Below are positions 12,364-21,900 of a stretch of 64,000 bases of DNA, in pieces. The stretch lies in the NCBI GenBank assembly GCA_002270565.1, contig NQMI01000026.1, positions 248,001 through 312,000 of the forward strand, given 5' to 3'. The translations under genes were made by a program, and so were the position numbers. Numbering within the stretch: the first letter of the stretch is position 1; each line of letters begins with the position of its first letter. Source of the DNA: Stenocarpella maydis. Its lineage: Eukaryota > Ascomycota > Sordariomycetes > Diaporthales > Diaporthaceae. Under the pieces are notes generated by a model. That model did no database searches and had not been told where the DNA came from. It saw nothing but the letters and a program-made list of their open reading frames with translations.

Positions 12364-14259
12364 TCAGCTCCCACGAGTCTGTGCAGTCGCTGACAACCCA
12401 TCCCAGACGATAGCCTCTTCGAGCATGACATCAGCTCCCTCAGCGAAGAGCTCCAAGCCGCTGGCCCTGGCATCCTCGAGGTATACCCGCGTAGTTATGA
12501 CGGCCCTGTTGTTGACAAAGACCTCCAGCACACTGCCATCATAGAAGATATTCACCACCAGCTTCTCCTCCACCTCAGCGCCGGTCTGCACGTCGCGCGT
12601 TGTGAAGAGCGTAAAGGGCGCTGTCTCGGTCTGCAGCGTTGTGTCCTGTCTGTCACCCTTGTAGGATGGCGGGGCATAGAAGCCCGGGCGCTTGATGACG
12701 AAGGTCTCGTTGGCGGGCGTGAAGTACAGTTTGGTCCGCTGAGAAGTACCGGCATGGTGGATGACCAGGCCGGCCCGCTCGCTGGATTCGACCGACGAGA
12801 ACGACGCCCGTGCCTCCCACTGTGCCGTCTCCAGAGCCAAAAGATTCTCTGCCATCCGGGTCCTTGAGTTGAGAAGCCCAGGCTGGGCGACCCGCCTTGT
12901 GGCACCGTTGCGCAGCCTCCGCAGCCGCGGCTCAGGTGCTATGCCGAGGGTCTGTACCGTGAAAAGACCTTGTCGCCCAGGGGCTGACGTTGTCTTGACG
13001 TTGGTGATGCTCTTGAGGTCCGACCTGGTTGCCCGCACCACATTGTCGATCGCAGTCAGGGAGGCGACCCTGGCTAGTGAGAGACATCCGCTCCAGCCCT
13101 GGTTCACCTGCATCTCAACGGGGATATCGTCCTCGGTGACCCAGCCGATGACAATCTGCCGCCCTGTCACCGGGTCAAAGAATCCGTTGGCTGCGTAGTA
13201 TAGCCCGTGGTCGAAGGCCCCTCCGTATGAAAAGTCCATCAGAGCCCCGTGCTCGGATTCACGAGCCGCAGGATCGATGGCGATCCATAGCTGCGCCCGA
13301 GGGCACCTCTTTGTGCTGGGGACCAGGCCAGCGCCGCCGTGTTGTGGCTGACAGCCCTCGGCGCCGAAGACGAGGAAGTCCTGGCTGTGCTTCTTGTCTG
13401 CGGAGCTCAGGGACAGGAAGTTTGTCACCTCCCAGTTGACGCCCAGGTCGCCTGTCCAGCGCGATGGAGCAAAATTGAGCCCTGGTGTTATGAGCGGCGA
13501 GACGTAGGCCCAGTCGGTGAGGTCGGCCGGGTCGACCCTGTAGAGGAATGTGGTGGGAGTCTCGGAGCGGATCCCCCCAGAAATGATACCAAACAGTGGT
13601 TCTTGCCCGTCTGGCTCGTCCCCTCGGCTGTCGTGCGGCCTGCGCCTGGCCACGAGTTCCCTCACCGCAGGCCATGTCGCAACGTACGGATCCCGCCACC
13701 CGGTGATTGCCATGTTTTCTGGTGGACCGGGCAGGATGGGATTAGAGCCATGTTTCGTCCATGTATGGCCGCCGTCCTTGCTTGTTGCCAGGCTAAGGGT
13801 CTCACATCCGCGGTGGTATTCCTTCGTGTAGTGTATTGGCAGTCTCGACACACTGGTGTAGATGAAGCTGACCTCTCCTTGGCCGTCCGCGCCGCCCTTG
13901 TGCTTCCCGTCCAGGCCTGTGGGCCTCCAGCAGCCCGTGAAGACGCCCTCAGAGTCATAAGGAGCATCCCTCTTCAGGCTTGGGGCCTCGGGTACCTGCC
14001 ATGACACAAGGTCAGGCGAGAAAGCCTTCCCCCAGACAATATCGCCCCATTCAGCCCCGTTTGGGTTCCACTGGAAACCAACGTGATATGTGTTTGTCGA
14101 TGGGATGTACCCCGGTGCACAGGGGTCATTCATCCAGCCCCTTGGTGCGATGAGATGATATGACGGGCGCCAGCGCGCGTAGTCGTTGGCCGACGACGTC
14201 ACGCCGTTCACAAAGTGAGCCGCCCGCTCTTCTGTCGGCGTGACTGAGCCCATGTCCAA
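12364..14259 (-). CDS. Glycoside hydrolase family 32 (fructosidase/invertase)
   Basis: A single exon of 631 residues starting at the ATG at 14259-14257. GH32 enzymes hydrolyse beta-fructosyl bonds in sucrose, inulin or levan. The five-bladed propeller's key motifs are visible: WMNDP at residues 42-46 (Asp45, the family nucleophile), RDP at 189-191 (transition-state Asp190), and Glu277 in WEVTN, at the position of the acid/base in the usual EC motif. The first motif departs from the usual NDPNG in reading NDPCAPG. A C-terminal beta-sandwich region is present (residues about 470-620, with FVIKRPGFY and VFVNNRAVITTRVY). No N-terminal signal peptide is seen, which points to an intracellular enzyme acting on imported sugar. 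The neighbouring Zn2Cys6 regulator and sugar porter support a sucrose/fructan-use module. Preferred substrate unknown. Confidence 0.93.
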   Translation of the reverse strand: MDMGSVTPTEERAAHFVNGVTSSANDYARWRPSYHLIAPRGWMNDPCAPGYIPSTNTYHVGFQWNPNGAEWGDIVWGKAFSPDLVSWQVPEAPSLKRDAPYDSEGVFTGCWRPTGLDGKHKGGADGQGEVSFIYTSVSRLPIHYTKEYHRGCETLSLATSKDGGHTWTKHGSNPILPGPPENMAITGWRDPYVATWPAVRELVARRRPHDSRGDEPDGQEPLFGIISGGIRSETPTTFLYRVDPADLTDWAYVSPLITPGLNFAPSRWTGDLGVNWEVTNFLSLSSADKKHSQDFLVFGAEGCQPQHGGAGLVPSTKRCPRAQLWIAIDPAARESEHGALMDFSYGGAFDHGLYYAANGFFDPVTGRQIVIGWVTEDDIPVEMQVNQGWSGCLSLARVASLTAIDNVVRATRSDLKSITNVKTTSAPGRQGLFTVQTLGIAPEPRLRRLRNGATRRVAQPGLLNSRTRMAENLLALETAQWEARASFSSVESSERAGLVIHHAGTSQRTKLYFTPANETFVIKRPGFYAPPSYKGDRQDTTLQTETAPFTLFTTRDVQTGAEVEEKLVVNIFYDGSVLEVFVNNRAVITTRVYLEDARASGLELFAEGADVMLEEAIVWDGLSATAQTRGS

Positions 14260-15335
14260 AGCCTGTTGCCCGGTCCAAGACGTGAATGAGCAGTGGGGGG
14301 AGGCAATGCTTGGGCGTGGCAGAGCTCAGTTCGTGTGTGATATGTCCGAGGCAGAGGGTTGTCCGGTTGAATACAAAACAAGCGGGTAGGTTGGGGGTAA
14401 AGAGAATCCAGAATAGGAAAAGTCGGAGGATAAGACGACGAGGCTGGGTCAAGGCAATACAAGTAAGATGGGAATCGGGACCCTTAGCGGCCGGTGCTGG
14501 ACGCCCCACCGGTGTTGTCGGGTGCGAAACACCGAGGATTATTCCCCGGCCAGAGCCTCCTTGGCCCGATGCGCCGATCGACACGCAACCTACTGTGTAG
14601 CGAGTGGCAGTGTGCTACTACCACACCCTATGCCCCGACGATATGCCAGGGAACGCTTCGCCGCCCGGAATAGACCCTGTGTCTGCTGTGGTAAGGTGCT
14701 GACTCGGATGTTGCCCGAGCCTCCCCCCGACTTGGCTTGGCTGTTTCTCGGTCATCTTGGTAATAAGCATGATCTGTCTGTCTCCCAAATTGCCGCACTC
14801 TAATTCATTACAGCAACAAGTCTTCTGGGGCCACCGCCGTGCGTCCCTTTCGGACAGGTCCTGCCAGGGGGTGAGAGAGACACGGGGTGGCAACAAGAAA
14901 AAGAGCCAAACTTTACACTAGTTAGACCATGTACTAACGGTCACGGGACAGATGCCAAGCTCGTTTCTCCGAAGATTTGCCTGTGTTTCTCCCACTCCAC
15001 CCCGCCGTAGGTTTCGCAGGATAATGCGTGGCCTGAGTCGAGCGTCCTTGAAGTCTTGGGACCACATCTCCCCACGCCCCCTCCGCCCTCTCCGCAAAGA
15101 TCAGCAGACACGACGATCTGGAGGGTTGCTCTCGCCCTACACTAGTGTGGTCGACGAGGGTGAGCCTCGTGCCTGGAGACCCACACACTCGTCATCACCT
15201 GGAACCAGATCAGGACTTGGGCTACTGTGTGATAAACATTCCGGGTGTTTAATAATAGGGCTTGCCGCTGGGTCTGGGCCGAGTGATCAAGCAGGTATAT
15301 ACACTCCGGAAAACGGCCGCTTCCAGGGCCACCCC
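14260..15335. promoter_or_regulatory. GH32 promoter region
   Basis: This 1.1-kb spacer lies between the 5' end of the GH32 gene and the 3' end of the regulator gene. It includes CGG-N6-CGG at 14510-14521, about 250 bp upstream of the GH32 start, a spacing compatible with a Zn2Cys6 dimer site. That is a weak motif match only. No other gene is seen. Confidence 0.35.
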
Positions 15336-17394
15336 TTATTCCAGGACCAGGCCGAGCTCCTGGCCCACCAGCGCGTTGTACTTGGTCAGGAAGATGTGCT
15401 GGCCAGCCCGTATGGTCTTGAACAGCTCCATATAGCCCTTGAGCAGCGGCTTATGGTGGTGTATGTTGTGTGCGTGTGGCTGCTGCGAGCCGCCAGCGCC
15501 ATGGCTTCCGCCCGTGCTCCTACCACCGTCCCTCGCGCCCTGGCCGCCCTCGGCTGCCTCCCAGTACTGGATCGCGGCGATGGCGCTCTCTACGATGGTG
15601 TAGAGCTTTTCGATCATGCCAATCCCATGCACCTCGATGCTCGCCAGCGGCGTGGTCTGGCATATCCTCAGTGTGTTCTCGGCTATCGCCACGGCGTTGT
15701 AGATGGAAAGTGCCGCGTGTCCCGACTGGGGAACGAGGAGCTTATGTGAGAGGCACAAGTGCCAGAGGCGGTTGAGCAGCCACTGCTGGTTCACCAGGAT
15801 GTCGGCCTTCTGAGACGAGGTGGCGGCCGCAGACGATAGCCACGCTGGAATGGGCGGCGGTAGGCGCTCTGTGGGTGCCAGGTGGGCGTGGCCCGCTGCA
15901 GACGAGGCTGCCGCAGACTGCGGTGTCTCCATGGCTGCTGCCCCCGCCGCCGACGGGCCCTTGTCCTCAAAATCATGCCGGTCGATCTGGTCGTAGATCA
16001 TGACGGCAGTCCGCTCGCTGAGGAAGCGGCAGCCGCCCATGTCATTCTTACAGTGGCCGTTCCAACAGCGGAGGAAGTCCTCATTTATAGGGTCGAAGAG
16101 CCTCATGAGAAGCAGCAGACCCAGCATGCCGGCGGCCTCGGCGTCGTCCTGGATGACGATGCCCGAGGCGTCTGCGCTGTCAGCCACGCCGGAGATTGAC
16201 TCGAGTAGGTGATGTGTCGAGGCGCTGGGCTGGCCGACGAAGCCGACAGAGTGGTTTCGCTGCAGGCCGTATGCTCTGTGGTGATGTGTTAAAGTCATCA
16301 TCTCCCGTGGGGGGCATCTTGTGTGCTGTCTGATGATGCCTACCTTTCCGTCACGGACAGCAGGTAGTATACCCGTAGCCGCTGCTGCTTCTGCTCGGGC
16401 GAGCAGTTCAGATAACAGTCGAAGTTGTCCAGCCCAAAGATGCATCCCAGCTCAACGGCCTCCCTCATCCTCAGCCAGGCGGCATTATGCAGGCCGTTCT
16501 GAAACAGGCAGGCGAACATGAAGACGGAGGTAAAGATCATGTCCATGGTTGGGGACTGGCCAAAGTCGACGACGGTACGCATGCGCACGGCCTCCATGAG
16601 CAGGAGGTCGACCATCTGCTGGCGCGACGAGGACGAGGTGGAGCGCTGCTCACTCACCCGGACGGGCTGGATAAGGCCGAACGCAGAGAGGGAGAGGAGC
16701 ATGGCGCCAAAGTCCGGGTTGGTGCGGTGCTCCTGGGCCAGCAGGCGGGCAAAGACGGAGGAGCGCTTGAGGATCGGGAGGGTCGGGTAGAGGCGCTCAA
16801 AGTAAATGTCGAGCCAGCGGATGAGGTTCTCGTCGTTGATGACGGCTGGCCAGCCGCTGGTGGGCACTGCGAGGACATTGCTGCTGCTGGCCGGGGAGGC
16901 GTGTTGTGGGATCGGGGGGTGGCCGGCCACGTTGGCGAGGGAGTGGTTGCTGTACTGGGACTGGCGGAGGGAGAAGACGAGGTCGTCAAAGGTGTTGGAG
17001 GCGGCGCTCCCGGCGCGGCCATCGGGAGAGTCGGAGGCGGCCGGGCCGGCGAGCGAGGCCGAGGCGGGCCCGAACGAGGCAAGCATGCCGTCCCACGACG
17101 GGGTCAGCCCTGTGACCTGGTCGGCAGCACCCGGCAGGCCAGAGGAGTCGGCGCCAAACATGAACTGGTCCTGCTGGTGGCCTTGCTGCTGCTGCGGCAT
17201 TCCATGCGAGTTACCAGGGCTTGAGTCGGCGGCTTCACGATTGGAGACGGAGAGAACAGGGGCCGAGGGCGAGAAGGACGAGGCTATGGAGGCTGACTCG
17301 GCGTTTCGCATCCGCTTCTGCTCGCGCTCCCGGATCTCATTGAGACGGCTGTAGGCGCGAATAAACAATATGATAAGTGCCCAGCCAGTTTCAG

Positions 17395-17428
<34 letters not shown>

Positions 17429-18115
17429 ACGGATCAGTGGAGAGATGAAGAAACAAGGACGAAACGAAACATGGACAGGACGACGAGAAGGAGGGGGATG
17501 CACGGAGGAGGAAGGGAATGAAGGGTTACGACGGGGATGAGAGACTCAGAGAGTGAGATAGACGTCACGATTCGCGTATACGTCGTGGTACGCTGTGTCT
17601 CTGTGTGTCTGTCTCTCTCTCTGCTTCTTTTTCTCTGCTAGGCTCACGACTTACCGTCCAGCAGGGCCCCTCTTGCGATGGGGGGTGGCATATGTGCATT
17701 CGAAGCCACGCGAGGCACAGTTTGTGCATGGGGTGTTGAGGTCACACTACTGAGGTTGTCAACATACATCGTGCCACATTCAGTGACTAGCACAGCAACA
17801 ACAGCACGGCCCGATGTCTAGACCCAAATCATATGGCTCCATGTACCGGGCCGGGGTGGGGGAAGAAGGGGGGGGGGGCTTATCTACACGGGCGGGATGT
17901 GGGATGTTGCTGAGCGAGGATAACACATGACCACGCGTGCGTATACATGTACATATATACATATATATGCACACAAATAAGCGCGTTGTGTACGTGTGCA
18001 GGTGTATGAGGAATGAACAAAACGAGAGGGCGTGTATGTGGCTGAACGTCTGCCAATCAGCTGTCCCGTACCTTTGTCTTCCGCAGGCGGCAGTTGTCAC
18101 AGGCCTTTTTCACAG

Positions 18116-18165
<50 letters not shown>

Positions 18166-18347
18166 GGGCTCTGCTGGCCCGGGGCCTGGTTCTGATGATC
18201 ATGTTGCTGCCGGTGGTGGTGCTGATGCTGATGTCGAGCATGTGGCTGCTGATGCTCCGGCTGCTGTTGTGGTTGTAGCGCCGGCCTGGCTTCGGAAGTG
18301 GTCGGCTGTTGTGGGGATAAAGACGGGGACGGGGATGAGTGTGCCAT
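15336..18347 (-). CDS. Zn2Cys6 transcription factor with fungal regulatory domain
   Basis: Four exons, 18347-18072, 17746-17655, 17348-16344 and 16275-15336, give 770 residues. The N-terminus is rich in Gln, His and Pro, with an uninterrupted run of about 16 Gln encoded by a CTG/CAG repeat. The zinc cluster is split by the first intron (325 bp): ACDNCRLRKTK ends exon 1 and CDLNTPCTNCASRGFEC begins exon 2, giving a perfect C-X2-C-X6-C-X5-C-X2-C-X6-C spacing. After a 306-bp intron the linker GRRLNEIREREQKRMR follows, then the middle homology region typical of fungal-specific TF domains (SVTERAYGLQRNHSVGF spans the third junction). The gene is divergent from the sugar porter and close to the GH32 gene, so I infer control of sucrose/fructan use in the manner of InuR-type regulators. 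That function is inference; the class is clear. The two long TA-rich introns make automatic models likely to miss exons 1-2. Confidence 0.9.
17395..17430. repeat. TA microsatellite in regulator intron 2
   Basis: A run of alternating T and A with a few G/C interruptions lies inside the second intron of the Zn2Cys6 gene, close to the acceptor of exon 3. A similar tract (about 17941-17970) lies in intron 1. Confidence 0.75.
18118..18165 (-). repeat. CAG trinucleotide repeat coding poly-Gln
   Basis: About sixteen tandem CTG units on the plus strand (CAG on the coding strand) encode the poly-Gln run just before the zinc cluster. Its length is probably variable between strains. Confidence 0.85.
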
Positions 18348-19373
18348 TCATAGCTCAGTCGCAATACCAGCAGCAGAGTTTGATTGGGATTGGGATCGGG
18401 GATGGGGATCTGGGCTTCGGATCAACGGGGAGGAGGAGCGTGGAGTATTCGTGTCTCGGCTGCTGTCAGTTGTCACGTCAAGCTGGGCCCCGGTCGATCA
18501 CGCTCAAGACCCCAGCCCCAAAAAGCCAAGACCGGGGCTGGACGCAGACAAGGCCAGAAAGCTCTGTGCCTGTCTGTGCCTGAGCCCAGGCCTGTCGTGA
18601 TGCCCTAGTCCTCTTCCTGGCCTGGTCGGGGCGGCCGACCAGTCCTGCCCAGCCCCCGGCCGGAGAAACTCTGCCTCCATGCCTTTGCTTCCGAGATTGT
18701 CCCTCGATTTCCCCCTTTGGATCAGGGTTTCATGCTGCTGGTCCCAATGCACCGCCCCCACGGGCAAGACTGCGATGTTCCTTTTCCTTGGGGATGCCTG
18801 GGGCCCCGCATGCTGTCGTCGTCTCGCGCAGCCGTAGTGCTGTTTCTGTATACTAGTGCTATTTCCTGCTGAGGTGTGTCTCCTAACAAGGTCTCTGTGA
18901 ACCCACCCTGACCTGACGGTGGTGCGGCCAGCCTCACCTGCACCCCCCTGGAGCACCCCTGGCGCGTCTGTCCCGGCCCATTCCAGGCAGTCGACAAACT
19001 TAGCATCCAGGGCTCTGTGCTCTCGAGCCTCACTGTATACCGGGCTTGACTCGACTTACATGAACACGAACGTGTTCATCGTCTGATCCCGACCCTCGAC
19101 TCGTGGCCACTTCACGTTGTGTATGTATGTATGTATAACTATATATATATACATATACATGTGTATATATATATATATATATATATGAACATTCCCGTCC
19201 CCGCCTCACTACCCCGGATTTTGACTCTGCAAGTGCTCAGACCCATCTTCTCTTCCTTGTGCATACGCCTGAACTCTATCTATACATACTCTCACCATCT
19301 TTCTCCTTTCTGTCTGTCTGTCGCCTTCCACGTTGGTCACAGTTCGGCAGAGTCCCCTGCCTGACCCGCCATC
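18348..19373. promoter_or_regulatory. Divergent promoter between regulator and sugar porter
   Basis: This 1.0-kb region separates the starts of the Zn2Cys6 gene (-) and the MFS gene (+), so it must carry both promoters. CGG-N5-CGG occurs at 18418-18428. A long TA/GTAT microsatellite lies at about 19120-19186, followed by a pyrimidine-rich stretch (CT/TC) ending near the MFS start, usual for fungal core promoters. Shared regulation of the two genes is inferred. Confidence 0.5.
19120..19186. repeat. GTAT/TA microsatellite upstream of the sugar porter
   Basis: Tandem GTAT units pass into alternating TA with occasional C or G. The tract lies in the presumed 5' region of the MFS gene. Confidence 0.75.
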
Positions 19374-21234
19374 ATGAGTTCGACTACGGGCATAGATATG
19401 GACGACCCGAAGAACGGCATCGAGAAGGCCGATGCATTCGGTGTAATGCATCACGAGGAACCTCCGCAGCCCGTCATTGCACAGGGCCATGCCGTTAACC
19501 CCTTCCTGTAAGTAGGCCCGTTGACACGGAGGTGCTCCCCTTGCCGTCCGTGAGCTCTGGTCCCGGGTCGCTCAGCCGGCTGGCTTTGAGTCTCTTTTCT
19601 CACCCTCTTCCAGTATCTTCGCCTGTGTAACCTTTGCCGCCGCCTCGTTTCTTTTCGGGTACGACGACAAAGTCATCTCGCCAATTATCGCCCTGAAGCC
19701 ATTTGTAAGTCCTCCTGTGTGGTCAACACAACCCAACACAATCAATCCAACACAGAGCCCCGGGCTGACCTCGGCCGTGGTTGGTCCGTCTCAGGTCGAG
19801 AAATACCAAGGAGTCAACGAGGCAACAGGCGAGTTCGTCTTCACTGCGCGGAACCAGTCGCTGCTCCTATCCATCCCTCTGGTCGGGTCTATTATCGGCG
19901 CCCTCTTCGCATACCCCCTGAACAACTACCTCGGCCGGAAATGGCCTCTCCTCATTGCCTATGTAGTCTCTGTCGGCGGCACCCTCCTGCAGATCTTCTC
20001 CCCGAACCTCGGCGCCTTTGTTGGCGGCCGCTCCATCGTCGCCATCTCCATGGGTATAGCCAACGCCACCGCGCCCCTGTATCTGTCCGAGGTCGTCCCC
20101 GTCGCCATCCGCGGCCGTGTCGTCGCCTGTATCAACATCATGAACCTGCTCTCGGGCGTGGTGGCCACCTGCGTCGTCTTCGCCACCAGCACCCGCGACG
20201 ACAAGCTGTCATATGAGGTTCCCCTGGCCGTCCAGTGTGCCCTGCCCGCCCTGCTCATCCCGCCCACCATGATCCTGCCCGAGTCCCCCCAGTGGCTCAT
20301 AGGCAAGGACAGGTTCGACCAGGCCCTCTGTGCCCTCCGCAAGCTCCGCGGGAACTCGGACGCCGAGGTCGCCGATGAGCTGCGCGTCATGAAGCTCTGC
20401 CAGGACAACGAGCGCGCTCTCACCCAGGACGTGTCCTTCTGGAATATCTTTGACCGGCAGAACATCAAGCGCACCATCACCGCCGGCTCCTTCTTCTCCT
20501 TCAACCAGATCTCCGGCGTCTTCCTGTCCACCACCTACGCCACCGTCTTCCTGCAGGACATCAACGTCGCCTCGCCCTTTGCCCTGACAATCATTGCCGC
20601 GTGCTGCACCCTCGCCGGCTGCTGCATCGCCCCCCTGGTCATCGAGAGGCTCGGCCGTCGCCCGCTTGCCATGGGCGGCATGTGCATGCTCTTCATCCTC
20701 GATGTTATCGCCGGTGGTCTGGCGTTCCGCATCGAGCAGCCCTCGTTCGCCATCGGGGTTGCCGCCTGCTCCTTCATGTTCAACTTCTTCTGGGGCGCCT
20801 CCTTCTACTCCCTGTCCAACGTCATGCCCTCCGAGATCCCGACCACAAAGCTGCGAAGCTACACCATGTCCTACACTATCGCGTGGGCCCAGACCACCGC
20901 CGTCATCACCACCGTCGCTATACCACAGATCACCGCTGCCGATGGGGCTGGCCTCGGAGCCAAGACATATCTCGTGAGTTCAGCCCCCCCCCCCTTGTTC
21001 ATCTGGCCAGCGCTGCTGTGTCGAACGGTCTGCTGACTGACTCTATTATCTTCACAGGTTTTTGCCGGTTGCATGTTGGGCGTCATCACCTTTGTCTACT
21101 TCCTGCTTCCCGAGACTAGAGGCAGGACTTTTGCCGAGATTGATGAGATGTACGATGCCAAGATCCCCATGTGGAAGTGGAGGAAGTACGAGACGTCAAC
21201 GGCCGCCAAGACGGCCAAGAAGATCGAGATTTAG
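19374..21234 (+). CDS. MFS sugar porter
   Basis: Four exons, 19374-19507, 19614-19704, 19795-20973 and 21058-21234, give 526 residues; intron phases all agree. The start was chosen at ATG 19374, which yields a hydrophilic N-terminal tail (MSSTTGIDMDD) before the first membrane helix (FACVTFAAASFLFGYDDKVIS). Sugar-porter hallmarks are visible: NNYLGRKWP after helix 2, PESPQWLIGKDRFDQAL at the end of helix 6, FNQISGVFLSTTYATVF in helix 7, ERLGRRPLAMGG, and LPETRGRTFAEIDEMY after helix 12. It is a plasma-membrane proton/sugar symporter or facilitator. Its position, divergent from the Zn2Cys6 gene and near GH32, suggests a disaccharide or fructan-oligosaccharide importer; the substrate is inference. 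Confidence 0.92.
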
Positions 21235-21900
21235 ATCCAACATGTACGATAGACGGGGAACCAAGGTGTATCTATATTATGTGTGATGAAGAGAGGAAGA
21301 TACCCACTTGATTGCATAGAATTCCTTTAATATTGTGCCGGATCCTTGATCGTGCGGAATGTGCTACGCGCTGGATCGCACCATACTCTACCATATGTCC
21401 ACGTCATCTTCAAAGATCTGAACGTGGGTGGAGGGGGTTGTCATCTGACTAGATAAAGATAAATCTACTAAGTGATCACCACACAAAATATACACGATTT
21501 AAGTTATTGCTTCGGTCTTAAATGAGAAACTAAACAGAAAGTCTATCTATCTATCTTGAAATTTTCGTTTGCGAGGGAGGACGGAAATGAAAAATTGAAA
21601 GACAGCTGTCATCAGCAGGTTTCAGGTGCTGGGGCATTTCTCATACACACAAGAATGCCAGCACAGAGTACTCAACCTGCCGCAACACACCACAACGCCA
21701 CGACGCCTCGCTTTCAAACAGTGAATAACAAGCCGGCCACCACAAAGCTCAATGTCCCTCTCGCGATATCTCCACCACTGCTTCATTAGAAAAATTGTAC
21801 TGTTTCCGGTAGTCAGAAATGTTGAAAAAGAAGTATACAGCCCACCCACCCTCACCACTCGGACCAACGGAGGTCAAGTAGTAATAAGACTGGTGGCCGA
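21235..21900. other. 3' spacer between convergent sugar porter and PKS-NRPS
   Basis: About 0.67 kb, AT-richer, with no supported gene. It contains the 3' UTRs of both neighbours. Confidence 0.55.

Noticed and set aside
16487..17224. Plus-strand frame of 245 codons rich in Gly and Glu
   Set aside because: Antisense shadow of exon 3 of the Zn2Cys6 regulator.
18057..18583. Plus-strand frames with poly-Ala or poly-Leu across the CTG repeat
   Set aside because: They are shadows of the regulator's CAG repeat on the other strand.
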